DNA of 48,984 bases from Bacteroidales bacterium (GTDB lineage: Bacteria; Bacteroidota; Bacteroidia; Bacteroidales; UBA932): positions 1-48,984 of the forward strand of contig JAFYZZ010000002.1 in NCBI GenBank assembly GCA_017548445.1. Reading direction: 5' to 3'. Below, in pieces: positions 7,095-16,093 of this stretch. The notes beneath the pieces were generated by a model that had not been told where the DNA came from, did not search any database, and worked only from the letters and a program-made list of their open reading frames with translations. How positions within the stretch are numbered: position 1 is the first letter of the stretch; every line of letters starts with the position of its first letter. The translations under genes were made by a program, and so were the position numbers.

Positions 7095-8714
7095 CCGCCG
7101 CTGCATATACTGCAGGCGGCGCAGGCCCTCGTCCATCCCGATGAAACCGAGGATGTCGCTGATTCCCAGGCCGCTGGATGCACCGGACAGGGCCAGGCGG
7201 ATGCAGTTCATCACCTTGCCGACGGGCATCTCGTGCGAACGGATGTAGTCTTCCAGCGTATCCGGACCGGCATTTTCCATCGCTTCCAGCGCGGAGGCAT
7301 AAATCTCGGGCTTGTAGAACTTGTCCACGTCCTTGGCGAGGAAGGGCGCCGTTGCGGCGTCGTCCCAGACCTTGACGCGCGGATCCACGGGGCGGTTTGC
7401 GTCGGCGGGCTTTTCGGAGGCCGCGCCGGCCTTCACGCCGAACTCCGCGAACCGGGACGGGGCGATGAACAGGTAGGACGCAATGGTCCAGAAGTCCTGC
7501 ACGAAGGTGGCGCGCTCCTTGATCAGCGCCACCACGCGCTCCAGGAATGAAAGGTCGGGTTGCAGCCCCTTTTCCTCCAGCATCGGCATCCACAGCGCGG
7601 CCAGTTCGGCGTCGGAACGCATCCGGAGATACTCGCGGTTGTACCACTTGGCCTTGTCGGGGTTGAACTTCGCGCCGCTCTTGCCCACCTTGTCCAGGCT
7701 GAAGGCCTGTACGAGTTCTTCCAGCGAGAAGATTTCCTGCTCGGTGCCGGGGTTCCACCCCAGCATCGCCAGCAGGTTCACGAAGGCGTCGGGGAAATAG
7801 CCGTCCTCGCGGTAGCCGCGGGAAGTCTCGCCGCTGGGGGAAGTCCAGCGCAGCGGGAACACCGGGAAGCCCATCTTGTCGCCGTCGCGCTTGCTCAGCT
7901 TGCCGTTCCCGACGGGCTTCAGCAGCAATGGAAGATGCGCGAAGCGGGGCTGGCTGTCCTGCCACCCGAACGCCTCGTACAGAAGGTAATGCAGCGGGAG
8001 GGAAGGGAGCCACTCTTCGCCGCGGATGACTTCGGTGATCTCCATCAGGTGGTCGTCCACGATATTGGCGAGGTGGTAGGTGGGCAGTTCGTCGGCGCGT
8101 TTCCAGAGGACCTTGTCGTCCAGGGTGGACGTGTCCACGGAGATGTGGCCGCGGATGAGGTCGTCCATTTCCACGATGCGCCCCTCGGGCATCCGGAAGC
8201 GGACGGTCCAGTCCGTGCGCTCCGCCAGCAGGCGCTTCACCTCGTCTTCCGGCAGGGTCAGCGAGTTGCGCAGCGCCCCGCGGGTGAGGTGGTTGTAGAT
8301 GAAGGTCTCGCCGCGGCCCTCGGCTTCCGCACGGGCCTTTTCAAGTTCCTCGGCGGTGTCGAAGGCGTAATAGGCGGCTCCGGCGGCGACCAGCTGCTCG
8401 GCGTACTGCCGGTAGATGCCGCGGCGCTGGCTCTGGCGGTAGGGGGCGTGCGGATGCTCCGCGGAAGCAACCTCCACCACGTTGCCTGCGGCGTCCACGC
8501 CCTCGTCGGGATAGATGCCGCACCAGCGGAGCGACTCGATGATGTACTGCTCGGCCCCGGGCACGAAACGGTTGGAGTCGGTGTCCTCGATCCTGAGGAT
8601 GAAGTCGCCTCCGTTCTGCTTGGCGTACAGGTAGTTATACAGTGCCGTACGCACGCCGCCCATATGCAGCGGGCCGGTGGGGGACGGGGCGAATCTTACG
8701 CGGGTGCGGCTCAT
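7086..8714 (-). CDS. gltX: Glutamyl-tRNA synthetase
   Basis: A 542-residue class I aminoacyl-tRNA synthetase that charges tRNA with glutamate. The HIGH-like motif PSPTGPLHMGG is at about 10-20, LRIEDTD follows, and the KMSKS-like motif is KLSKRDGDK. A C-terminal helical anticodon-binding region completes it. The ATG at 8714 overlaps the ftsZ stop (ATGA), so gltX appears to be the last gene of the division operon. An open frame continues upstream but has no GluRS similarity. Confidence 0.96.
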   Translation of the reverse strand: MSRTRVRFAPSPTGPLHMGGVRTALYNYLYAKQNGGDFILRIEDTDSNRFVPGAEQYIIESLRWCGIYPDEGVDAAGNVVEVASAEHPHAPYRQSQRRGIYRQYAEQLVAAGAAYYAFDTAEELEKARAEAEGRGETFIYNHLTRGALRNSLTLPEDEVKRLLAERTDWTVRFRMPEGRIVEMDDLIRGHISVDTSTLDDKVLWKRADELPTYHLANIVDDHLMEITEVIRGEEWLPSLPLHYLLYEAFGWQDSQPRFAHLPLLLKPVGNGKLSKRDGDKMGFPVFPLRWTSPSGETSRGYREDGYFPDAFVNLLAMLGWNPGTEQEIFSLEELVQAFSLDKVGKSGAKFNPDKAKWYNREYLRMRSDAELAALWMPMLEEKGLQPDLSFLERVVALIKERATFVQDFWTIASYLFIAPSRFAEFGVKAGAASEKPADANRPVDPRVKVWDDAATAPFLAKDVDKFYKPEIYASALEAMENAGPDTLEDYIRSHEMPVGKVMNCIRLALSGASSGLGISDILGFIGMDEGLRRLQYMQRRLG

Positions 8715-9958
8715 ACCTGGGTCCTCCGGATGGCGGGGATGTTCTCCAGTTCGGCGCGCGACTCGTTCTTGGCCACGATGAGGGCCGGCTTGCGGTCGAG
8801 GTCGAAGTTGAAGGTGCGCACGTTGCTCTTGTTGTTGAATCCGATCTGCTGGTTCCCGCCTTCCTCGTACAGGGAGATGCCCTCGCCGCGGGCCATCGCG
8901 TTCTTGTCGAAGACGAAGTCGCGGCCGATCATAATGTAGTTCCCCATATCCTTGGCGGGGCCGATGATGTCGGAAAAGCGGAGTCCGGTGACGATGGAGG
9001 TGATGCGCACGGTGTCGCCGATCTCGGGGTCGTCGTCCCAGATCAGGCCCCGCTTGAAGTTGTTGGCGCGGCCGGTGTACTCGTCGATCTTCTTGTTGAT
9101 CTCGCTCAGGTCGTCCATCGTCAGGCCCTTCTCGTTGTGGCCGCAGGTGATGTTCACGAGCACCTTCTTGGCGGTCTTGAGGTCGAAGTCGTTGAGCAGC
9201 GGTGACTCGAAGGCGGCCTTGACGGCGTCTTCGATACGGTTCTTGCCGGTTCCGATGCCGCAGCCCATCAGGGCCATTCCGCTGTTCTTCATCATCGTCT
9301 CCACGTCCTTGAAGTCCACGTTGATGTAGCCGGGCTTCTTGATGATCTCCACGATGCCGCGCACGGCGGTGGCGAGCACCTCGTCGGCCTGCGGGAAGGC
9401 GTCCTGGATGAGCTGGTTGCCGTAGAACTCGTGGAGTTTCTCGTTGTTGATCATCAGCAGGCTGTCCACGTTCTTCTCGAGCTCGTGGATGCCGTCGATG
9501 GCGCGCGAGAGGGCCTCGTTGCCTTCGTTGAGGAAGGGGAGGGTGACCACGGCCACGGTGAGGATGCCGCGGTCCTTCGCCATCTTGGCGATGACCGGAG
9601 CGGCGCCCGTACCGGTGCCGCCGCCCATTCCGGCGGTGATGAAGAGCATCTTGGTGTGGGTGTCCATCACGATCTTCTCGATCTGGTCCTGGCTTTCCAG
9701 CGCGGCGTTGCGCCCGTTGATGGGGTTGGTGCCGGCGCCCAGGCCCCGGCCCATCTGGATCTTCACGGGAACGGGACTGCCCTTGAGGGCCTGCGAGTCG
9801 GTGTTGCACACCACGAAGCTGCAGCCCTTGATGCCTTTCTGGAACATATAGTTGACGGCGTTGCAGCCGCCTCCGCCCACGCCGATGACCTTGATGATGT
9901 CGTCGGAGGTCGCCCAGTCCATCGGGGTGATCGCATCGATCATAGTATCGTCTATCAT
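8711..9958 (-). CDS. ftsZ: Cell division protein FtsZ
   Basis: The 415-residue tubulin-like GTPase that polymerises into the Z ring. It shows the nucleotide motif GVGGGGCNAVN (about 26-36), the signature GGGTGTG (112-118), the T7-loop region, and a short C-terminal conserved peptide ENIPAIRRTQV that would bind FtsA. The linker before the tail is short. It lies 13 bp after ftsA, the standard arrangement. Confidence 0.98.
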   Translation of the reverse strand: MIDDTMIDAITPMDWATSDDIIKVIGVGGGGCNAVNYMFQKGIKGCSFVVCNTDSQALKGSPVPVKIQMGRGLGAGTNPINGRNAALESQDQIEKIVMDTHTKMLFITAGMGGGTGTGAAPVIAKMAKDRGILTVAVVTLPFLNEGNEALSRAIDGIHELEKNVDSLLMINNEKLHEFYGNQLIQDAFPQADEVLATAVRGIVEIIKKPGYINVDFKDVETMMKNSGMALMGCGIGTGKNRIEDAVKAAFESPLLNDFDLKTAKKVLVNITCGHNEKGLTMDDLSEINKKIDEYTGRANNFKRGLIWDDDPEIGDTVRITSIVTGLRFSDIIGPAKDMGNYIMIGRDFVFDKNAMARGEGISLYEEGGNQQIGFNNKSNVRTFNFDLDRKPALIVAKNESRAELENIPAIRRTQV

Positions 9959-9971
9959 ATCGCTTTGTTTT

Positions 9972-11474
9972 TTATTTCATTTCATCGAAAAGTCCGCCCA
10001 CGGTGCTGTCGAAGGCTCCTTCCACGGCTTCGCCCACCTTGGAGGTCTGCTGCCGGATCCAGGTGACGAACTTGCCGGGAGCCTTGCCCTTCTCCGGGGT
10101 CTTCTCCTTCTTCTTTTTCTTGCTGGGAACGAGGATCTCGGGCTCATAGGCGGGACCGAAGAGCGTCTGCTGGACCTCCTCCTGCCCGCCCGGGTTGTCG
10201 GCCGGAGCGGCAACTTCCTGGGAGGACTGGTCGGTGACGGGCGCGGGGACCGTTGCGTCCCCGTTTTCGGAAACAACGTCTTCGATGCAGTTCAGGCGGA
10301 AGTCCTTCTTGGCCTCGAGGATCATACCGATGGTGGCCGCGGCGCTGGTCTCGCCCACGCCTGCGCATCCCGCGGCGCTGAAATTCTGGCTGCGCGGGTA
10401 GCCCAGGCGCACCGTGTAGCCGGACATCTCCTTGATCATCGTGGCGAGGTTCACCATATTGGCGCCGCCGCCGGTGAGCACGATGCCGTTGCGGAGCTTG
10501 TCGGCGTAGCCGCTGTCCTGGATCTGGAAGAGCACGGCCTCGACGATTTCGCGGAGGCGGCAGGTGATGATCTCGGACAGGTACTTGACCGGAAGCTGCT
10601 CGTAGGAGCCGTTTTCGTCGTCGTTGATCTGGATGACCTTCTCGCTGAGCGACTGCAGCTTGTCGGGCAGGCAGGCGCCGAAGGCGAGCTTGATGTTCTC
10701 GGCGAGCTGCTCGTTGAAGCCGCACTCGTACTTGATGTCGGTGGTGACGACGCGGCCGCCGAAGGGGATGGCGGAGTAGTGGCGAAGGATCTTGCCCCGG
10801 TAGATGGTCAGGGAGGTCACGCCGGCGCCGATCTCCACGAGCGCCACGCCGTTCTCCTTCTCGCCGTCGGTGAGGACGGCGCGGGCCACGGCGTTGGGCA
10901 GGAAGAGCTTGTGGGCCGGGGCGACGCCCGTTTCGTTGAGCATAATGTCGATGTTGCTCACCGGCTTGTGGGCGCCCACGAACACCTTGAAATTGCCCTC
11001 CAGCGCATCCGCGGTCACGCCCACGACGTCGTGCTCGCTCGCGCAGACGAGTTCCTCGTCGGCCGAGAACGACTGCGCCACGGCCCCGTAGATCTCCTCT
11101 TTGGTCTCGTCGGCGATGGGGTAGGAGTCGATGGCGATGCTCTTGAGCGTGTTCACCTCTTCCCGGGTGATGCAGGTGTCGGGGTCGCTGCGCTCCATCC
11201 GGGCGCTGGCGATCTCCTGCCGGACGTCGTAGCGCGGCAGTCCGACGACCACCTGCAAGATCTTGATGTTCAGTTCTTCCTCCGCTTCCTGGATGGCCTG
11301 GCGGAGCGGGGCGGCCGCGCGCTTCGGGTTGAGGACGCAGCTATAGCGGATCCCGTCGGACGGGGTCTCCTTGTAGTAGATGACCTGAATGTCATCTCCG
11401 ACGATCTTGGCGACGCTCAGGGCGATCTTGGCGGAGCCGAGGTCGGCGGCTGCTATGTATCTTTCTGCCTGCAT
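9972..11474 (-). CDS. ftsA: Cell division protein FtsA
   Basis: A 500-residue actin-like protein that tethers FtsZ to the membrane. The start is RYIAAADLGSAKIALSVAK (phosphate-1 motif), with the SHS2 (1C) insertion around 85-165, LVEIGAGVTSLTIY (phosphate 2) and VLTGGGANM (adenosine motif). A Lys/Glu-rich linker (about 445-465) precedes a final amphipathic segment (about 466-500), the expected membrane-targeting sequence. Its start overlaps the 3' end of ftsQ by 22 bp. Confidence 0.96.
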   Translation of the reverse strand: MQAERYIAAADLGSAKIALSVAKIVGDDIQVIYYKETPSDGIRYSCVLNPKRAAAPLRQAIQEAEEELNIKILQVVVGLPRYDVRQEIASARMERSDPDTCITREEVNTLKSIAIDSYPIADETKEEIYGAVAQSFSADEELVCASEHDVVGVTADALEGNFKVFVGAHKPVSNIDIMLNETGVAPAHKLFLPNAVARAVLTDGEKENGVALVEIGAGVTSLTIYRGKILRHYSAIPFGGRVVTTDIKYECGFNEQLAENIKLAFGACLPDKLQSLSEKVIQINDDENGSYEQLPVKYLSEIITCRLREIVEAVLFQIQDSGYADKLRNGIVLTGGGANMVNLATMIKEMSGYTVRLGYPRSQNFSAAGCAGVGETSAAATIGMILEAKKDFRLNCIEDVVSENGDATVPAPVTDQSSQEVAAPADNPGGQEEVQQTLFGPAYEPEILVPSKKKKKEKTPEKGKAPGKFVTWIRQQTSKVGEAVEGAFDSTVGGLFDEMK

Positions 11475-12238
11475 ATGATTTGATGATTATATTTTACGTT
11501 CACTGTCCTGTAGTGCCCTTCCTCCACGGAGGGGGCGATGGTGCCGAGGTAGCGGTCGATGCGGAGGAACTTGTCCTTGATGTTGTCCGGCTGTCCGATG
11601 ATGAACTGTTCCGTGTGCCCGTCCAGGGTGAGGACGAGGTCGCCGTCCTCGCGTATGCGCACGGTATTGATATGATGCTGCCAGCTGCGTGAGCCGGAGA
11701 TGTAGCGGTACATCGCGATCATTCCGGTAATCCACTTGTGCGCCTCTTCGGTGGGGGCTTCTCCCCGGAAGCCTTCCGGCACGGTGAAGGGAATCCTGCC
11801 CTCGACCGTGGGAACGGAGGCGATGAAGGTCTTGTGCGGCGGGAAGATGTTTCCCTGCTCGTCCACGTAGAAACTGCGCTGGCCGTCCTGGAAACGCAGT
11901 ACGGGAGCGCGCTGGGTAATGAGCACGTGCAGGGTGCCGTCGGAGGTGGTCCACGCCTCGCCGCTCTTCACGGCGCTGCGCTCGGCGAGGATGTCCTCGA
12001 TGCGGGCGAGCTGCACGCTGTCCAGCCGCTGGCCGATGTAGATGCCGTAGCGGGAGTCGAGATATTCCCGGATGTCCTGCTCGCTGACGAACTGCAGGGT
12101 GTCGGCGAAGCTGACCTCCAGCTGGTTGCACGTGGTGAGGGCCTGCTCCTGCCGCACGTTGTGGTACAGGAGGGCCATCCCGACGCAGAACAGCACCAGG
12201 AGCAGTCCGGCAAGGGAATATCCGACGGCTTTCTTCAT
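11453..12238 (-). CDS. ftsQ: Cell division protein FtsQ/DivIB
   Basis: A 261-residue single-pass membrane protein: MKKAVGYS then a transmembrane helix at about 8-26, and a periplasmic part with a weak POTRA-like region (about 40-110) and a beta domain containing QRSFYVDEQGNIFP and VRIREDGDLVLTLDG. FtsQ bridges early and late divisome proteins. Sequence is divergent, as usual for Bacteroidota FtsQ; position between murC and ftsA fixes the assignment. It abuts murC with no spacer. Confidence 0.9.
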   Translation of the reverse strand: MKKAVGYSLAGLLLVLFCVGMALLYHNVRQEQALTTCNQLEVSFADTLQFVSEQDIREYLDSRYGIYIGQRLDSVQLARIEDILAERSAVKSGEAWTTSDGTLHVLITQRAPVLRFQDGQRSFYVDEQGNIFPPHKTFIASVPTVEGRIPFTVPEGFRGEAPTEEAHKWITGMIAMYRYISGSRSWQHHINTVRIREDGDLVLTLDGHTEQFIIGQPDNIKDKFLRIDRYLGTIAPSVEEGHYRTVNVKYNHQIICRQKDT

Positions 12239-13594
12239 CTACAGGCGTTTTTTCAGGAGTTCGGCGATGGGTTCGATGAAACGGTCGATGTTGCCGGCGC
12301 CCAGGGTTACGAGCACGTCGACGGGCTCGTTCTCCAGCCAGGGCATCAGTTCGTCGCGCGTGAACAGGACCTTCTCCGGGGCGGTGACGTCCCGGAAGAT
12401 GATTTCCGAGGTCACGCCCGGGATGGGCTCTTCGCGGGCGGGGTAGATGTCCAGCAGGACGAGTTTGTCCAGACCGCTCAGGGCGCGGGCGAATTCGGGG
12501 GCGAAATCCCGTGTGCGGGTGTACAGGTGCGGCTGGAAGATGCCGGTGATGCGGCGGCCCGGGAATACCTGGCGGATGGAGGAGATGGCGCTCTGCAGCT
12601 CGGCCGGGTGATGGGCGTAGTCGTCGATGTACGTCAGTCCCGGGGTGTTCAGGTGCACGTCCAGGCGGCGCTGTGCTCCCTCGAAGGTGCCGATGGCGTG
12701 GCGGACCTTCTGGGCGTCCAGCCCGTAGCAGAGGCAGATGGCGGCCGCAGCGATGCTGTTCTCCACGTTCACCCAGCCCAGTGCGCCCACACGGATGTCG
12801 GTGAGCACACCGCCCGGATACACGAGGTCGTAGGTGTAGTGTCCGGTGGCGTCCAGCCGCAGGTTGCTGCCGTGGAAGTCGGCGCGGGGCGCGTCGAAGT
12901 GGTAGGTGTAGATCTTGGCCGGGGTGTCCTCGCTGGTGACGGGCAGGCCGTATTTGAGGATGAGGGTCTCGCTCACCTGCGAGGCGAAGATGCGGAAGGC
13001 TTCCTGCACGTGGGCGAGGTCGCCGTAAATGTCGAGGTGGTCGGCGTCCATCGCCGTGATGGCGGCGATGGCGGGATGCAGCTGGTGGAAGGAGCGGTCG
13101 AACTCGTCGGCCTCGGCGACCACCACGGGGGTGCGGCTCATCAGCATATTGGTGCCGTAGTTCTTGGAGATGCCCCCCAGGAAGGCCGAGCAGCCGACGC
13201 CGCTTTCGGTAAGGATGTGGGCGACCAGCGTGGAGGTGGTGGTCTTGCCGTGCGTGCCGGCGACGGCGAGGCAGGTCTGGCCGGCGGTCAGTTCGCCCAG
13301 CATCTGCGAGCGTTTGATCACGCGGAATCCCCGCTCGCGGGCCTGGCGGAGTTCTCCGAAGTCATCGGGCACGGCGGGCGTATAGATCACGAGCGTGTCG
13401 GCGGGTTTGCCGGGAATGCAGGACGGGTCATCCTCGTAATGGACGGAGATGCCTTCCGCTTCCAGCGCGTGCGTGAGGTCCGAGGGCGTGCGGTCGTAAC
13501 CCGAGACGGATGCTCCCTTGAACTTGCAGTAACGGGCGATGGCGCTCATCCCGATGCCGCCTATGCCGATGAAATAGTAGTTGCTGTATCTCAT
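12239..13594 (-). CDS. murC: UDP-N-acetylmuramate--L-alanine ligase
   Basis: A 451-residue Mur ligase adding L-alanine to UDP-MurNAc in the cytoplasm. Features are the N-terminal Rossmann motif GIGGIGMS (about 10-17), the ATP loop AGTHGKTTT (112-120), EADEFDRSF, DADHLDIYGD, and the C-terminal DDYAHHPAEL. The start overlaps the murG stop by four bases. Confidence 0.97.
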   Translation of the reverse strand: MRYSNYYFIGIGGIGMSAIARYCKFKGASVSGYDRTPSDLTHALEAEGISVHYEDDPSCIPGKPADTLVIYTPAVPDDFGELRQARERGFRVIKRSQMLGELTAGQTCLAVAGTHGKTTTSTLVAHILTESGVGCSAFLGGISKNYGTNMLMSRTPVVVAEADEFDRSFHQLHPAIAAITAMDADHLDIYGDLAHVQEAFRIFASQVSETLILKYGLPVTSEDTPAKIYTYHFDAPRADFHGSNLRLDATGHYTYDLVYPGGVLTDIRVGALGWVNVENSIAAAAICLCYGLDAQKVRHAIGTFEGAQRRLDVHLNTPGLTYIDDYAHHPAELQSAISSIRQVFPGRRITGIFQPHLYTRTRDFAPEFARALSGLDKLVLLDIYPAREEPIPGVTSEIIFRDVTAPEKVLFTRDELMPWLENEPVDVLVTLGAGNIDRFIEPIAELLKKRL

Positions 13595-14715
13595 ACCAGT
13601 TTGTATACTTCGTCAATGATGGTCTGTGCGGCGTCCAGCCGGGCGAGCGGCGCCGTGTTTGCGGCGATCTTGCGGATGCGCTCCGGGTCACGCAGGAGCT
13701 GCAGGGCGGTGGGCAGCAGTTTCTCCGCCGCCTCGGCGTCGCGCACGATCAGGGCGGCGTCCTTGCGGACGAGCGCCATCGCGTTGTGCGTCTGGTGGTC
13801 CTCCGCCACGTTGGGCGAGGGGACGAAGATGGCGGCCTTCTGCGCCGCGCAGATTTCCGACACGGAGGATGCGCCGGCGCGGCTCACGACCACGTCCGCC
13901 ACGGCGTAGGCGAGGTCCATCCGGTCGATGAAGTCGCTGTAATGGATGTGCGGCAGGTCGCGCCCCTCCATAAAGGCGTCGATGTCTTTCTTGTAGTAGC
14001 GGCCGCACTGCCACAGCACTTCCACGTCCTCTCCGCCGGGACAGCCTTCCTCGATCCAGCGGCGCATCGCGCGGTTGAGCGTTCCGGCGCCCAGGCTGCC
14101 GCCCAGGATGAAGAGGTGGCGTTTCCCTTCAGTAAGTCCATAATAGGCAAGTCCTTCCGCGCGGTCTTCCTCGGTGTAGGGGTGGATGATCGAGCGGATG
14201 GGGTTGCCGCTGAAGGTAATCTTGTCGGCGGGGAAGAAGCGTTCCATTCCCTCGTAGGCGACGCAGATGCTGTCCACCCGCCGGCCGAGTATCTTGTTGG
14301 TCATCCCGGCGAAGCCGTTCTGCTCCTGGATCAGGCAGGGAATCTTCTTGCGGGAGGCCTGCCAGAGCAGGGGAGCGCTGGCGTAGCCGCCCACGCCGAT
14401 GGCGATGTCGGGCTTGAACTCGTCGATCACGCGTCCCGCCTTGCGCAGGCTGGCGGCCGCCTTGGCGGGTACCTTAAGGTTGTTCTTCACGTTCTCGCGG
14501 CTGAACTGGCGCTGCAGGCCCACCATCGGCAGGCCGATGATCCTGTAGCCCGCCGCGCGGACCTTCTCCATCTCCATCTTGCCTTCGGCGCCCACGAAGA
14601 GGATTTCGGTCTCGGGGTTGACTTCCTTGAGCTTGTTCGCGATCGAGATGGCCGGGAAGATGTGCCCTCCCGTGCCGCCGCCGCTGATGATAACGCGTAA
14701 TTTCTTATAGGTCAT
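13591..14715 (-). CDS. murG: UDP-GlcNAc:lipid I N-acetylglucosaminyltransferase
   Basis: MurG converts lipid I to lipid II on the inner face of the membrane. The 374-residue product has the GT28 motif SGGGTGGHIFPA (11-22), GVGGYASAP, LIQEQNG and the UDP-GlcNAc-binding region VVSRAGASSVSEI. I chose ATG 14715 (MTYKKLRVII) because it sits just before the glycine loop; an upstream in-frame start adds nine residues within ftsW. It overlaps ftsW by 11 bp and murC by 4 bp. Confidence 0.96.
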   Translation of the reverse strand: MTYKKLRVIISGGGTGGHIFPAISIANKLKEVNPETEILFVGAEGKMEMEKVRAAGYRIIGLPMVGLQRQFSRENVKNNLKVPAKAAASLRKAGRVIDEFKPDIAIGVGGYASAPLLWQASRKKIPCLIQEQNGFAGMTNKILGRRVDSICVAYEGMERFFPADKITFSGNPIRSIIHPYTEEDRAEGLAYYGLTEGKRHLFILGGSLGAGTLNRAMRRWIEEGCPGGEDVEVLWQCGRYYKKDIDAFMEGRDLPHIHYSDFIDRMDLAYAVADVVVSRAGASSVSEICAAQKAAIFVPSPNVAEDHQTHNAMALVRKDAALIVRDAEAAEKLLPTALQLLRDPERIRKIAANTAPLARLDAAQTIIDEVYKLV

Positions 14716-16087
14716 AGCTTTCGTCGCTAAGGTCTTTTTCAATCTGTCCGGATTCGAAGGCGTCCAGGTCGCCCAGGCGGTCCTCCACCGTGGCCGTTTC
14801 GTGCATCTCCACGAGCGGCGCCGCGGCGCGCGTCTCGCGCTCGATCCGCCGCGTGGCGATGCGGCTGAACGACAGGATGATGCCGAAGGCGACGCTGAAG
14901 CACAGGAAGGCGCTGGTGCCGTGGCTGATGAGCGGGAGGGTCTGGCCGGTCATCGGGCCGATGTCGGCGTTGACGAACATATGCAGGAAGGCCTGCCCGG
15001 TGATGAGCAGGCACAGGCCCGCCACCGTCAGCTTGGCATAGTGGTCATTGCCGCAGTTGCGCGCGATGATGGATCCGCGCGCGAGCAGGGATACATAGAG
15101 GAAGATCACGAAGATGCCGCCCACCAGGCCGTATTCTTCGATGATGAAGCTGTACATATAGTCCTCGGAAATGTCGGGGACCACGTAGCGCTGGGTGCTC
15201 TGGCCGGGACCCTTGCCCAGCAGGCCGCCCTGCTTGACGGCGATCTTGGCGCTGTAGGGCTGGCGGATGGCGTCGATGGCCTCCTGCCAGGCCAGCGTCC
15301 CGCGGGGCGCCTCCACGGCCTTCTTCTCCCAGTCCTCGTCCTCGAAGATGCGGGAGATGCCGGTGCCGATGCGATCGAACCAGGGGTGGCCGGTGTTCTT
15401 CGTGGCGCTGTACAGGCCGAAGATGATGGCGATGGCGGCGACGCCGGCGGCGCCGAGGATGAGCATATCCTTGAAGTTGCCGCCGCCCAGCAGGATCATC
15501 ACGTACATCAGCAGTCCGATGATGAGCGCGCTGGAGTTGGAACCCGGGATGATCATCACGAAGATAATCAGGAACGGGGCGTACAGGTAGATGATCTTCT
15601 TCCAGATCAGCTTTTCGGGGCCCTTCAGCTTGCCCCGCTTCAGGGCGTCCATCGCCCAGGCGAGGTAGAGCACCATCGCCACCTTCACCACCTCGAACAC
15701 GTGCACCTGGAAGCCCGCGAAGGAGAGGATGCGCCAGGCGTTGTTGATGTTGAGGGCCTTGACGAAGGGCAGCTGGACGTGTGCGTCCAGCAGGGCCAGC
15801 AGGGTCAGCGACAGCAGGAATCCCCACTTGCTGCACCAGCGGAAGAAGCCGATGTTCTTGATGTTGTACAGGACGATGATGACGCCCAGGCCGGCCAGCA
15901 CCACGATGAGCTGGCTCTTCATCAGGTCCAGGCGGGTCATCCCGTCCCGCAGCAGGCGGGACGAGGAGGAGAACATACAGACGATCGAGAACAGGATCAG
16001 CAGGAGGACGATGATCCACACCACCTTGTCTCCTTCGAAACTGTCCGCGAAGTTCCAGAACGTCCTTTTTTTCTCCTTCGTCGCCAT
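14705..16087 (-). CDS. ftsW: Septal peptidoglycan glycosyltransferase FtsW
   Basis: A 460-residue SEDS-family polytopic protein, about ten transmembrane segments, that polymerises lipid II at the septum with FtsI. The diagnostic loop is present as VPDISEDYMYSFIIEEYGLVG, including the conserved acidic residue, and the C-terminal motif GQTLPLISHGTSAF. In the last motif, His and Thr-Ser replace the more usual Tyr-Gly-Gly-Ser. A cytoplasmic C-terminal tail rich in acidic residues follows. Confidence 0.95.
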   Translation of the reverse strand: MATKEKKRTFWNFADSFEGDKVVWIIVLLLILFSIVCMFSSSSRLLRDGMTRLDLMKSQLIVVLAGLGVIIVLYNIKNIGFFRWCSKWGFLLSLTLLALLDAHVQLPFVKALNINNAWRILSFAGFQVHVFEVVKVAMVLYLAWAMDALKRGKLKGPEKLIWKKIIYLYAPFLIIFVMIIPGSNSSALIIGLLMYVMILLGGGNFKDMLILGAAGVAAIAIIFGLYSATKNTGHPWFDRIGTGISRIFEDEDWEKKAVEAPRGTLAWQEAIDAIRQPYSAKIAVKQGGLLGKGPGQSTQRYVVPDISEDYMYSFIIEEYGLVGGIFVIFLYVSLLARGSIIARNCGNDHYAKLTVAGLCLLITGQAFLHMFVNADIGPMTGQTLPLISHGTSAFLCFSVAFGIILSFSRIATRRIERETRAAAPLVEMHETATVEDRLGDLDAFESGQIEKDLSDESYDL

Positions 16088-16093
16088 ATGCTT

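Noticed and set aside
7086..9809. A 907-residue frame fusing upstream sequence to glutamyl-tRNA synthetase
   Set aside because: The extra N-terminal part is the ftsZ gene read in the wrong frame; GluRS starts at the ATG at 8714.
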